A DNA stretch of 64,000 nucleotides, taken from positions 62,001 to 126,000 of the forward strand of contig NZ_JAGPNL010000008.1 in assembly GCF_018069565.1 (NCBI RefSeq). The letters run 5' to 3'. A model generated the notes under the pieces. That model was not told the origin of the DNA. It did no database searches and worked only from the letters and a program-made list of their open reading frames with translations. This document shows positions 44,971-53,731 of this stretch, piece by piece. Made by a program: the position numbers and the translations under genes. The DNA is from Streptomyces tagetis (GTDB taxonomy: Bacteria > Actinomycetota > Actinomycetes > Streptomycetales > Streptomycetaceae). How positions within the stretch are numbered: position 1 is the first letter of the stretch; each line of letters starts with the position of its first letter.

Positions 44971-45435
44971 TCACATGACCACTTCGACGCCCTCACCGGG
45001 TGCTTTGCCTGACACCCGTTCGGATTCGAGTGCCTGTTGGAGGATGATGACGGCCGCGGCCTGGTCGATCACCGACCGGCCCTTGCGCGACCGCACCCCG
45101 GACGCGCGCAGGCTCTGGCCCGCCGTGACGGTCGTCATCCGCTCGTCGACGAGGCGTACGGGGACCGGGGCGACGCCCCTGGCCAGCTCCTGGGCGAAGC
45201 CCCGCACCTTGGCCGCGGCCGGGCCCTCGCCCCCCTTGAGGGAACGCGGGAGCCCGACGACGATCTCGATCGGCTCATACTCCTCGACCAGTTGACGCAG
45301 CCGCCGGTGGGCGGCCGGGACGTCCCGGCCGGGGACGGTCTCCACCGGGGTGGCGAGGATGCCGTCCGGGTCGCACGAGGCGACCCCGATCCGGGCGTCG
45401 CCGACGTCGACGGCCAGGCGGCGGCCCCGGCGCAT
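44971..45435 (-). CDS. ruvX: RuvX/YqgF family Holliday junction resolvase-like protein
   Basis: A 154-residue RNase H-like protein. The catalytic Asp is in RRLAVDVGDARIGVASCDPD, then IEIVVGLPRSLKGGEGPAA, VRLVDERMTTVTAGQSLRA and the late Asp in GRSVIDQAAAVIILQQAL. The family acts on 16S rRNA 5' maturation and possibly on recombination junctions. It starts at the ATG at 45435, 56 bases after alaS, in the conserved alaS-ruvX-mltG-aroE order. Confidence 0.93.
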   Translation of the reverse strand: MRRGRRLAVDVGDARIGVASCDPDGILATPVETVPGRDVPAAHRRLRQLVEEYEPIEIVVGLPRSLKGGEGPAAAKVRGFAQELARGVAPVPVRLVDERMTTVTAGQSLRASGVRSRKGRSVIDQAAAVIILQQALESERVSGKAPGEGVEVVM

Positions 45436-45491
45436 GGCCGGGCCCTCCGCCGTTCCGTGCCCCGGGCCCCCGCCGGGGCCCCGACCCGCGC

Positions 45492-48164
45492 TCACTTCGC
45501 GGTGTCCGCCACGAGCCGCTCGACGGCCTCGGCGGCGTCGCCGATGGCGTCCGGGTTCTGGCCGCCGCCCTGGGCGACGTCCGGCTTGCCGCCGCCTCCG
45601 CCGCCGAGGGTCTTGGCGGCGGTGCGGACCAGGTCGCCGGCCTTGAGCCCGCGCCCGCGGGCGGCCTCGTTGGTGGCGATGACCGTCAGCGGCTTGCCGT
45701 TGACCGCGGTGAACAGGGCCACCACGGCGGCCCGGCCGCCCTGGATGCGCCCGCGCACGTCGAGGACGAGCTTGCGCAGGTCGTCGGCGGTGGTGCCGTC
45801 GGGGACCCGGCCGGTCACCAGGGCGACGCCGCGCACGTCCTTGGCGGACTCGGCGAGACCGGCGGCGGCCTGGAGGACCTTCTCCGCGCGGAACTTCTCG
45901 ATCTCCTTCTCGGCGTCCCGCAACTTGCCGAGCATGGCGGAGATCTTCTCCGGCAGCTCCTCCGGACGGCCCTTGACCAGCTCCTGGAGCTGGGCGACCA
46001 CCGTGTGCTCGCGGGCGAGGAAGTGGTAGGCGTCCACGCCGACCAGCGCCTCGATGCGGCGCACGCCCGAGCCGATGGAGGACTCGCCGAGCAGCTTGAC
46101 CAGGCCGAGCTGGGCGGTGTTGTGGACGTGGGTGCCGCCGCACAGCTCCTTGGAGAAGTCGCCGATGGTGACGACCCGGACCCGCTCGCCGTACTTCTCG
46201 CCGAACTCGGCGATGGCGCCCTGCTTCTTGGCCTCGTCGATGCCCATGACGTCGGCGCGGACGTCGAGGTCGCGGGCGAGCACCTCGTTGATCTTCTGCT
46301 CGACGTCGGTCATCACGGCCGTCGGCACGGCGGACGGCGAGCCGAAGTCGAAGCGGAAGCGGCCGGGCTGGTTCTCCGAGCCGGCCTGGGCGGCCGTCGG
46401 GCCGAGCGCGTCGCGCAGCGCCTGGTGGGTGAGGTGGGTGGCCGAGTGGGCGCGGGCGATGGCCTTGCGGCGCAGCGAGTCGATGGTCGCCTGGGCCGTG
46501 GCGCCGACGGTGACCTCTCCGACCTGGACGACGCCCTTGTGGACGTAGACGCCCGGGACCGGCTTCTGGCAGTCGCGGATCTCGATGACGGCGCCGGAGT
46601 CGGCCCTGATCCGGCCGGTGTCACCGATCTGGCCGCCGCCCTCGGCGTAGAAGGGGGTGCGGTCGAGGACGATCTCGACCTCGTCGCCCTCGGTGGCGGC
46701 GGGCGAGGAGACGCCGTCGACGAGGATGCCGACGATGGTGGACTCGCCCTCGGTGTCGCCGTAGCCGATGAAGTCGGTGGCGCCGGCGCGGTCGGCGATC
46801 TCCCGGTAGGCCCCGAGGTCGGCGTGGCCGGTCTTCTTGGCGCGGGCGTCGGCCTTGGCGCGCTCCCGCTGCTCCTTCATCAGGCGGCGGAAGCCGTCCT
46901 CGTCCACGGAGAGGCCCTGCTCGGCGGCCATCTCCAGGGTGAGGTCGATCGGGAAGCCCCAGGTGTCGTGGAGCAGGAACGCCTGGTCGCCGGAGAGGAC
47001 GGTGCCGCCGGCGGTCTTGGTCTCGGTGACGGCCGTGTCGAGGATGTTGGTGCCGGCCTTCAGCGTCTTGAGGAAGGCGGCCTCCTCGGCGAGGGCGACC
47101 TTCTCGATCCGCTCCCGGTCGGTGACCAGCTCGGGGTACTGCCGGCCCATCATGGCGACGACGACGTCGATGAGGTCCTGGACGACCGGGCCGGTGGCGC
47201 CCAGCAGCCGCATGTTGCGGATGGCCCGGCGCATGATGCGGCGCAGCACGTAGCCGCGGCCCTCGTTGCCGGGGGTGACGCCGTCCCCGATGAGCATCAC
47301 GGAGGTGCGCATGTGGTCGGTGACCACGCGCAGCGAGACGTCGGAGGCGTGGGCCTCGCCGTAGGCCACACCGGTCAGCTCGGTGGCCTTGCGGATGACG
47401 GCCATGGAGGTGTCGATCTCGTACATGTTCCGCACGCCCTGCAGAATCATGGCGAGGCGTTCCAGGCCGAGGCCGGTGTCGATGTTCTTGCTCGGCAGCT
47501 CGCCGAGGATCTCGAAGTCCTCCTTGCCGATGCCCTCGCCCCGCTCGTACTGCATGAAGACGAGGTTCCAGATCTCCACGTACCGCTCGTCGTTGACGGC
47601 GGGGCCGCCCTCGGCGCCGAACTCGGGGCCGCGGTCGTAGTTGATCTCGGAGCAGGGGCCGCAGGGGCCGGGGACGCCCATGGACCAGTAGTTGTCCTTC
47701 TTGCCGAGGCGCTGGATGCGCTCGGCCGGGACGCCGACGACGTCGTGCCAGATGCGCTCGGCCTCGTCGTCGTCCTGGTAGACGGTGATCCACAGGCGCT
47801 CGGGGTCGAGGCCGTAACCGCCCTTGTCCTGGGGGCTGGTGAGCAGCTCCCAGGCGAGGGTGATGGCGCCTTCCTTGAAGTAGTCGCCGAAGGAGAAGTT
47901 CCCGCACATCTGGAAGAACGTGCCGTGCCGGGTGGTCTTGCCGACCTCTTCGATGTCGGGGGTGCGCACGCACTTCTGCACGCTGGTGGCGCGGTCGAAA
48001 GGCGGCTTGACCTCACCGAGGAAGTACGGCTTGAACGGCACCATGCCCGCCGGGACCAGCAGCAGAGTCGGGTCGTCCGCGATGAGCGACGCCGAAGGGA
48101 CGACGGTGTGACCGCGCTCCTCGAAGAAGCTCAACCAGCGGCGACGAATCTCGGCCGACTCCAT
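45492..48164 (-). CDS. alaS: Alanyl-tRNA synthetase
   Basis: An 890-residue class II synthetase. The N-terminal catalytic core (about 1-440) begins ESAEIRRRWLSFFEERGHTV, with motif regions FKPYFLGEVKPPFDRATSVQ and NIDTGLGLERLAMILQG. The editing domain carries the zinc sites in ARAHSATHLTHQALRDALG (HxxxH) and ELCGGTHVHNTAQLG (CxxxH). The C-Ala domain has the Gly-rich loop KTLGGGGGGKPDVAQGGG. It starts at the ATG at 48164, sharing one base with the stop of the preceding small gene. No T-box leader is visible upstream. Confidence 0.97.
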   Translation of the reverse strand: MESAEIRRRWLSFFEERGHTVVPSASLIADDPTLLLVPAGMVPFKPYFLGEVKPPFDRATSVQKCVRTPDIEEVGKTTRHGTFFQMCGNFSFGDYFKEGAITLAWELLTSPQDKGGYGLDPERLWITVYQDDDEAERIWHDVVGVPAERIQRLGKKDNYWSMGVPGPCGPCSEINYDRGPEFGAEGGPAVNDERYVEIWNLVFMQYERGEGIGKEDFEILGELPSKNIDTGLGLERLAMILQGVRNMYEIDTSMAVIRKATELTGVAYGEAHASDVSLRVVTDHMRTSVMLIGDGVTPGNEGRGYVLRRIMRRAIRNMRLLGATGPVVQDLIDVVVAMMGRQYPELVTDRERIEKVALAEEAAFLKTLKAGTNILDTAVTETKTAGGTVLSGDQAFLLHDTWGFPIDLTLEMAAEQGLSVDEDGFRRLMKEQRERAKADARAKKTGHADLGAYREIADRAGATDFIGYGDTEGESTIVGILVDGVSSPAATEGDEVEIVLDRTPFYAEGGGQIGDTGRIRADSGAVIEIRDCQKPVPGVYVHKGVVQVGEVTVGATAQATIDSLRRKAIARAHSATHLTHQALRDALGPTAAQAGSENQPGRFRFDFGSPSAVPTAVMTDVEQKINEVLARDLDVRADVMGIDEAKKQGAIAEFGEKYGERVRVVTIGDFSKELCGGTHVHNTAQLGLVKLLGESSIGSGVRRIEALVGVDAYHFLAREHTVVAQLQELVKGRPEELPEKISAMLGKLRDAEKEIEKFRAEKVLQAAAGLAESAKDVRGVALVTGRVPDGTTADDLRKLVLDVRGRIQGGRAAVVALFTAVNGKPLTVIATNEAARGRGLKAGDLVRTAAKTLGGGGGGKPDVAQGGGQNPDAIGDAAEAVERLVADTAK

Positions 48165-48517
48165 CAGTGGTCCTCATTCCGGTTGGACGAGTACGTCGCC
48201 TTGTCGACGTACGTCGGGTCGTTGCGGTTCTCGATGGCGGCGTACCGCCGGGGCGGCGCGAGCGCCGGGTCGGGCGGCGGCGCGTGCAGTCCGAGCGCGT
48301 CGCCCAGCTCGGCCTCGCGGCGTGCCATGTGGTCGCGGACGTCGAGGGCGAAGCCGACCGCGCGGTCCCGCAGCCGGCTGCCCGCGTCGAGCGCCTTGTC
48401 GGCCGCGCTCGCGGCCAGGCTCCCGGGGGTCAGTTCCCTCAGCTTGCGGTTGACCTTGGTGGTGGCCCACACTCCGGCGGCCACGCCGCTGGTGAACCAG
48501 AACGTACGGCGGAACAT
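48164..48517 (-). CDS. DUF6167 family small membrane protein
   Basis: A 117-residue protein. A short N-terminal hydrophobic segment (TFWFTSGVAAGVWATTKV, about 5-22) can anchor it in the membrane. The remainder is helical and charged (SRLRDRAVGFALDVRDHMAR) with a Pro-rich and Asn/Asp-rich tail. Its position directly before alaS and its length match the DUF6167 proteins annotated there in Streptomyces. The stop overlaps the alaS ATG by one base, so the two are translationally coupled. Function unknown. Confidence 0.8.
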   Translation of the reverse strand: MFRRTFWFTSGVAAGVWATTKVNRKLRELTPGSLAASAADKALDAGSRLRDRAVGFALDVRDHMARREAELGDALGLHAPPPDPALAPPRRYAAIENRNDPTYVDKATYSSNRNEDH

Positions 48518-48524
48518 CGCTGGG

Positions 48525-48959
48525 TCAGTCCTTCTTCCGCTTCGTCCGCCGCGCGGTCGGGATCGTCCGGCCGACGATCACGGCGCGGCGCGGCTTCCCG
48601 GCCGGCCCGTCCCCGCCCCGGGCGCCGAGCGCCCGGCGCACGCCGTAGCCGAAGGCCGCGACCTTGACCAGGGGGCCGCCGAAGGTGGAGGCGACGGTGG
48701 TCGAGAGCGCCGAGGCGTTGGAGGTGACCTCCTGGACGTCGGTGGCGATCGCGTCGACCCGCTCCAACTGGGTCTGCGCGGAGCGCACCGTCGCGGAGGC
48801 GTCGGCCAGTAGCGGGACGGCCTGGTCGGTCACGTCCGCCACCAGCTTGGTGGTCGCCCTGAGCGTCTGGGCCAGCCTCGCCAGCGCGACGGCGAGGAAG
48901 GAGACCAGGATCGCCCAGAAGACGGCCACCAGGACCCCGGCCACCTCGCCACCGGACAC
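48525..48959 (-). CDS. DUF948 family membrane protein
   Basis: A 144-residue protein with an N-terminal transmembrane helix (VAGVLVAVFWAILVSFLAVA, about 6-25). An amphipathic helical region follows (LARLAQTLRATTKLVADVTD, ATVRSAQTQLERVDAIATDV), resembling the chemotaxis-receptor-like coiled coils of DUF948. The tail is strongly basic (TARRTKRKKD). I chose the GTG at 48959, just before the membrane helix. GTG at 48968 is an alternative, since GGGAG lies only three bases before it and about twelve before 48959. It is the first gene of the alaS run; the end is seven bases before the DUF6167 start. Confidence 0.75.
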   Translation of the reverse strand: MSGGEVAGVLVAVFWAILVSFLAVALARLAQTLRATTKLVADVTDQAVPLLADASATVRSAQTQLERVDAIATDVQEVTSNASALSTTVASTFGGPLVKVAAFGYGVRRALGARGGDGPAGKPRRAVIVGRTIPTARRTKRKKD

Positions 48960-49120
48960 CGCGCGCACCCGCTCCCTGAAAAGACGTGCCTGTACATCGA
49001 GAAAGTCGTGCACCGAGCCTATCGCGCCGGGCACCGCGCTCCGTACCGCATTACCGTGCCGGAAGGAGTTGCGCGAACCGATTGTACGGACTGAATACGG
49101 GTCAGTACGCTCCGTGTTCC

Positions 49121-51331
49121 ATGGCAGCTCATCGGTGTGGCGGTCCCTCACCGCACGGCAATCTCCCGCTGGAACTCGACGCGTTCGTCGGGCGCACGGC
49201 GGAACTCGCCGGGCTGGGCCGGGCCCTGGACGTCTCCCGGCTGGTGACCGTGACCGGGACCGGCGGGGTCGGGAAGTCGCGCCTGGCGGCGCGCGCGGCG
49301 GCCGGGCGCGCGCCGCGCGACGGGGTGTGGCGCGTCGAGCTGGCGCCGGTGCGCGACCCGGAGTTCGTCGACTACGCGGTGGTGGAGGCCCTCGGGCTGA
49401 CCGACCACACCACCCGGCTGCCGCGCGAGACGCTCCTCGCGCACCTGGCCGACCGGGAGACGCTGCTGCTCCTGGACGGCGTCGAGCACCTGGTGGAGCC
49501 GTGCGCCGCGCTGGTGGCGGAGCTGCTGGAGCGGGCGCCGGGGCTGCGGGTGCTGGCGGTGGGCCGCCGTCCGCTGGGCGTGGCCGGGGAGCGGCTGGTG
49601 CCGCTGGCGCCGCTGGGCCCCGGGGAGGCGGTGGAGCTGCTGCGGGTCCGCGCGGCCCAGCGCGAGGTGGCGTGGCCCGAGGCGGCCGACGGGCCGAAGG
49701 CCCCCGGCGCCTCCCCGGCCGGGGGCGGTCCGGCCGGGGAGGCTCTCGAACTGTGCCGGCGGCTGGACGGCATCCCGCTGGCCATCGAGCTGGCCGCGGG
49801 GCGGCTGGACGCGCTCTCGCCCGGCCAGGTGCTGCGCCGGCTGGACGACCGGTTCCGGCTGCTGACCGGCGGGGACCGCACCGCGCTCCCCCGCCACCGG
49901 ACGCTGCGCACGGCGATCGGCTGGAGCCACGAGCTGTGCACCTCCGAGGAGCGGCTGCTGTGGGCGCGGCTGTCGGTCTTCGCCGGCCCCTTCGACCTGG
50001 AGGCCGCCGAGTACGTGTGCAGCGGCGGCGGTCTCGCCGCCGACGACGTGCTCGACGTGGTCTCCGCGCTGCTCGCCCAGTCGGTGCTGACCCGCGAGGA
50101 GTCCTCGGCCGGGGTCCGCTACCGGATGCTCGACACGGTCCGCGCGTACGGCGCCGGCTGGCTGGAGGCGGCGGGCGACGCGGCCCGGCTGCGGCGCCGG
50201 CACCGGGACTGGTACGTGGGCCTGGCGACCTGGTGCGAGCTGGAGTGGTTCTCGCCGCGCCAGCGCGAGGTCGCCGCCCGGGTCGACGCCGAACTGCCCA
50301 ACCTGCGCAGCGCGCTGGAGCACTGCCTGGCCGATCCGGAGGAGGCCCACCTGGGCCAGTACCTGGCGGGCGCCCTGTGGTTCCACTGGGTCGGCAGCGG
50401 CCGGCTGTCGGAGGGGCGGCGCTGGCTGGAGCAGGCGGTGCGGCTGGACGCGGAGCCGACCGCGGGCGAGCAGTCCCGGCTGAAGGCGCTGTGGGTCCTC
50501 GCCTACGTGGCGATCCTCCAGGGCGACACGGTGGCGGCGCTGGGCGCCCTCCAGGAGTGCCGGGAGGAGGCCGAGCGGTCGGCGAACGCGACGGCGGTGG
50601 CGTACGCGGAGCACCGCACCGGCTGCCTGGCGCTGGTCACCGACGACATGGCGCGCGCGGAGACGCTGCTGCGCTCGGCGCTGCGCCGCTACGGCGAGAT
50701 CGGCGAGCTGAACAGCAATGTGCTGATGGGCCAGGTGGAACTGGCGATGACGCGGGCCTTCCAGGGCGATCTGCCCGACGCGGTGCGGCTGTGCGAGGAC
50801 GTGCGCCGGGTCTGCGAGGACCACGGCGAGCGCTGGGCCCGCGCCTACGCGCTGTACGTACTGGCCTACGCGGCCTGGAGCCGGGGTGAGACGGGCGCCG
50901 CCCGGGAGCTGCTGACCGAGTGCCTGGACAGTGCCCACGGCTTCCGGGACCAGCTCGGCTCGGTGCTGGCGGTGGAGCTGCTGGCGCTGGTCACGGTGGC
51001 GGAGGGCGACGCGGCGGAGGCGGCGGTGCTCCAGGGCGCGGCGAGCCGGATGTGGCCCTCGGTGGGGCTGCCCCTGTTCGGTTCGGCGCACTACAACACC
51101 CCGCACGAGCTGTGCGAGGCGGCGGCGCGGGAGCTGCTGGGCGACGCGGGCTACGAGGCGTGTGTGCGCCGGGGCACGCGGCTCGGCCGGGACGAGGCGG
51201 TGGCGCGGGCGCTGCGGCGGCCGGGCACCCGGGTGCCTGAGCCGGCGCCCGCGGCGGGGTCGCCGGCGAAGCCGCCGAACGCGAAGCCCGCCGCCTCGCC
51301 CACCCGCAGGGGTGGGGAGACGACGGGCTGA
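49121..51331 (+). CDS. Orphan STAND ATPase with TPR-like C-terminus, no DNA-binding domain
   Basis: A 736-residue signal-transduction ATPase of the type found in AfsR/LuxR-like regulators. The NB-ARC core has Walker A TVTGTGGVGKSRLA (about 43-56), Walker B ETLLLLDGVEHL (about 113-124) and the GIPLAIELAAGRL helix (about 217-229). A winged-helix part follows (GWSHELCTSEERLLWARLSV), and then tetratricopeptide-like helices fill about 400-680. The last 45 residues are disordered. Relatives usually carry an N-terminal SARP or C-terminal LuxR DNA-binding domain; neither is present. The ATG at 49121 begins the protein-like part. It is divergent from the DUF948 gene. It may regulate through a partner; none is evident. 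Confidence 0.82.
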   Translation: MAAHRCGGPSPHGNLPLELDAFVGRTAELAGLGRALDVSRLVTVTGTGGVGKSRLAARAAAGRAPRDGVWRVELAPVRDPEFVDYAVVEALGLTDHTTRLPRETLLAHLADRETLLLLDGVEHLVEPCAALVAELLERAPGLRVLAVGRRPLGVAGERLVPLAPLGPGEAVELLRVRAAQREVAWPEAADGPKAPGASPAGGGPAGEALELCRRLDGIPLAIELAAGRLDALSPGQVLRRLDDRFRLLTGGDRTALPRHRTLRTAIGWSHELCTSEERLLWARLSVFAGPFDLEAAEYVCSGGGLAADDVLDVVSALLAQSVLTREESSAGVRYRMLDTVRAYGAGWLEAAGDAARLRRRHRDWYVGLATWCELEWFSPRQREVAARVDAELPNLRSALEHCLADPEEAHLGQYLAGALWFHWVGSGRLSEGRRWLEQAVRLDAEPTAGEQSRLKALWVLAYVAILQGDTVAALGALQECREEAERSANATAVAYAEHRTGCLALVTDDMARAETLLRSALRRYGEIGELNSNVLMGQVELAMTRAFQGDLPDAVRLCEDVRRVCEDHGERWARAYALYVLAYAAWSRGETGAARELLTECLDSAHGFRDQLGSVLAVELLALVTVAEGDAAEAAVLQGAASRMWPSVGLPLFGSAHYNTPHELCEAAARELLGDAGYEACVRRGTRLGRDEAVARALRRPGTRVPEPAPAAGSPAKPPNAKPAASPTRRGGETTG

Positions 51332-51374
51332 GGCACCTGCCGGTGCCGGGTCCGCGAGGCGGAGTCCGGCCGGA

Positions 51375-51989
51375 TCAGCGGGCGTAGTACTCGACGACGA
51401 GCTGCTCGTCGCAGATGACCGGGATCTCCTTGCGGTTGGGGTCCCGGTCCAGGCGGAAGGCCAGGGCCTTCAGGTTCACCTGGAGGTAGCGCGGGGTCTC
51501 GCCCTCGGGGGCGAAGCCGCCCTCACGGGCGATGGTGAAGAGCGTCTTCTCCTTGCTGCGCTCGCGGACCTGCACGACGTCGTCCGGGCGGACGCGGAAG
51601 GACGGCTTGTCGACCTTCTGGCCGTTGACCTGGATGTGGCCGTGGACGACCATCTGGCGGGCCTGGTAGATCGTGCGGGCGATGCCCGACCGCAGGACCA
51701 GCGCGTCGAGGCGGCGCTCCAGCTCGATGAGGAGGGCCTCACCGGTCTTCATGGTGGTCTTGGCGGCGCGCTCGTAGGCGCGGACGAGCTGGCGCTCGCT
51801 GATGTCGTACTGCGCGCGCAGACGCTGCTTCTCGAGCAGACGAACCTTGTAGTCCGAGTTCTGCTTGCGGCCGCGGCCGTGCTCGCCCGGCGGGTAGGGG
51901 CGGGCCTCGAAGTACTTGACGGCCTTCGGGGTCAGCGCGATACCGAGGGCACGCGACTTCTTGACCTTGGGGCGGGACTGGTTCGCCAT
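51375..51989 (-). CDS. rpsD: 30S ribosomal protein S4
   Basis: A 204-residue primary 16S rRNA-binding protein. It begins MANQSRPKVKKSRALGIALT; the S4 RNA-binding domain is LDALVLRSGIARTIYQARQM followed by VVHGHIQVNGQKVDKPSFRV. The N-terminal zinc-ribbon Cys residues of 'C+' S4 are absent; the only Cys is in IPVICDE, making this the zinc-independent form. It starts at the ATG at 51989 with GAGGTG upstream. It is monocistronic here, not in the alpha operon, as in other actinobacteria. Confidence 0.97.
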   Translation of the reverse strand: MANQSRPKVKKSRALGIALTPKAVKYFEARPYPPGEHGRGRKQNSDYKVRLLEKQRLRAQYDISERQLVRAYERAAKTTMKTGEALLIELERRLDALVLRSGIARTIYQARQMVVHGHIQVNGQKVDKPSFRVRPDDVVQVRERSKEKTLFTIAREGGFAPEGETPRYLQVNLKALAFRLDRDPNRKEIPVICDEQLVVEYYAR

Positions 51990-52330
51990 GAACCGAACAC
52001 CTCGTGTCTCTGTAATGAATACGGCTTCACCAGGGTTAAGGGAGGTCGCATCCGCAGTCGGGGAAACCCCGCGGGCCCTCATCGGGCCTGCCGGGCAGCC
52101 GTCCCCTGGTCTGGGCACATACGTGCAGCACGCGAGTGGCCCACCGACCGGTCCCGGAATCCCGGGTGGTGGTGGGCGGCCCGCGACACCGTTCGCCGGT
52201 GCGCGACGCTCCTGGATCGCCGCCTCCCTGGGGAGGCGGTTCTCCGGCTGGATGTCCCGTTCTGGTGGTGTCGGCTCCTCGACGGAGGCCGGACACGGGA
52301 CGCAGCGCTCCGCAGGAGTCTACAGGGTGT
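51990..52330. other. rpsD-rarA intergenic region
   Basis: This 341-base gap between two minus-strand genes holds the rpsD 5' region and the rarA 3' end. The only clear element is a short hairpin at 52220-52239. I see no convincing gene, and no confident -35/-10 pair for rpsD, although an AT-richer patch near 52007-52040 is the likely promoter zone. Confidence 0.5.
52220..52239 (-). terminator. Hairpin downstream of rarA
   Basis: CCGCCTCC (52220-52227) pairs with GGAGGCGG (52232-52239) around CTGG, about 90 bases after the rarA stop. It may end the rarA transcript before rpsD; no T tract is present. Confidence 0.4.
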
Positions 52331-53686
52331 CTACGGCCGCTTGCGACCGAGGTGGCCGCGGGTCCACTCCACCGCGTCCGCGTACCGCGCCTCGGCTCCG
52401 TGCCGGGTCGGCGTGTAGTAGGAGCGGTCCTTGAGGGCGTCCGGCGCGTACTGCTGGGCGGCGATGCCCTCGGGCAGATCGTGCGGGTACACGTACCCCT
52501 GGCCGTGGCCCAGCTTGCCCGCGCCCTGGTAGTGGCTGTCGCGCAGGTGGGCGGGGACGGGACCGGCGAGGCCCTTGCGGACGTCCTCCAGGGCGGCGCC
52601 GATGGCGGTGGTCGCGGAGTTGGACTTGGGGGCGAGGGCCAGGGCGATGGTGGCGTGGCTGAGGGTGAGGGCGGCCTCGGGGAAACCGATCAGGGCGACG
52701 GCCTGGGCGGCGGCGACGGCGATCTGGAGGGCGTTGGGGTCGGCGAGGCCGATGTCCTCGCTGGCGGAGATCATCAGGCGCCGGGCGATGAAGCGGGGGT
52801 CCTCGCCGGCCTCGATCATCCGGGCCAGGTAGTGCAGGGCGGCGTCCACGTCGGAGCCCCGGATGGACTTGATCAGGGCGCTGGCCACGTCGTAGTGCTG
52901 GTCGCCGTCGCGGTCGTACGTCACCGCGACCCGGTCGACGGTCTCCTCCAGCGTGGTCAGCGTGATCTCGGCCTCGCCCTTGTCCAGCGCGGCTCCGGCG
53001 GCGGCCTCCAGCGCGGTCAGCGCGCGGCGGGCGTCGCCGCCCGCGATGCGCAGCAGGTGCGCCTCGGTGTCCTCGGGCAGGGTGACGGCGCCGCCGAGAC
53101 CGCGCTCGGCGGTGAGGGCGCGGCGCATGAGTCCGCGCAGGTCGTCGTCGGTGAGCGGTTCGAGGGTGAGCAGGAGGGAGCGGGAGAGCAGCGGGGAGAT
53201 CACCGAGAAGTAGGGGTTCTCGGTGGTGGCGGCGATGAGGGTGACCCAGCGGTTCTCGACGGCCGGGAGGAGGGAGTCCTGCTGGGCCTTGCTGAAGCGG
53301 TGGATCTCGTCGAGGAAGAGGACGGTCTCCTTGCCGTACCCGCCGACGGCGCGGCGGGCGCCGTCGATGACCGTACGGACCTCCTTGACGCCCGCGGTGA
53401 TCGCCGACAGCTCGACGAAGCGCTTGTTGGTGGCCTTGGAGACGACGTACGCCAGGGTGGTCTTGCCGGTGCCGGGCGGGCCCCAGAGGATCACCGAGGA
53501 GGGGCCGGCCGGGCCGGCGGCGCCTTCGCCGACCAGCCGGCGCAGCGGCGATCCGGGCTTGAGCAGGTGCTGCTGGCCCACCACCTCGTCGAGGGTGCGC
53601 GGGCGCATCCGGACGGCGAGCGGGCTGCCGGCCGGGTCCTTCTCCTGGCGTTCTTCTGCTGCGGCGGTGAACAGGTCGGGCTCCAC
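52331..53686 (-). CDS. rarA: Replication-associated recombination protein RarA (MgsA)
   Basis: A 451-residue AAA+ ATPase acting at stalled replication forks. The order is an RMRPRTLDEVVGQQHLLKPG clamp-loader-like start, Walker A WGPPGTGKTTLAYVV (about 67-81), Walker B VLFLDEIHRFSKAQQDSLLP, and sensor 1 IAATTENPYFSVISPLLSRS. The C-terminal MgsA tetramerisation domain has YDRDGDQHYDVASALIKSIR, LARMIEAGEDPRFIARRLMI and YVYPHDLPEGIAAQQYAPDA. It starts at the ATG at 53686. Confidence 0.94.
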   Translation of the reverse strand: MEPDLFTAAAEERQEKDPAGSPLAVRMRPRTLDEVVGQQHLLKPGSPLRRLVGEGAAGPAGPSSVILWGPPGTGKTTLAYVVSKATNKRFVELSAITAGVKEVRTVIDGARRAVGGYGKETVLFLDEIHRFSKAQQDSLLPAVENRWVTLIAATTENPYFSVISPLLSRSLLLTLEPLTDDDLRGLMRRALTAERGLGGAVTLPEDTEAHLLRIAGGDARRALTALEAAAGAALDKGEAEITLTTLEETVDRVAVTYDRDGDQHYDVASALIKSIRGSDVDAALHYLARMIEAGEDPRFIARRLMISASEDIGLADPNALQIAVAAAQAVALIGFPEAALTLSHATIALALAPKSNSATTAIGAALEDVRKGLAGPVPAHLRDSHYQGAGKLGHGQGYVYPHDLPEGIAAQQYAPDALKDRSYYTPTRHGAEARYADAVEWTRGHLGRKRP

Positions 53687-53731
53687 GTCGGAAACCCTAG
53701 TTCACCGCACCGACAGCGCGACGGGGCCCGG

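Noticed and set aside
46005..48812. A long plus-strand open frame opposite alaS
   Set aside because: Shadow of alaS; no start signal and the typical antisense amino-acid bias.
48165..49120. T-box leader for alaS
   Set aside because: alaS is translationally coupled to an upstream gene and no T-box sequence is seen.
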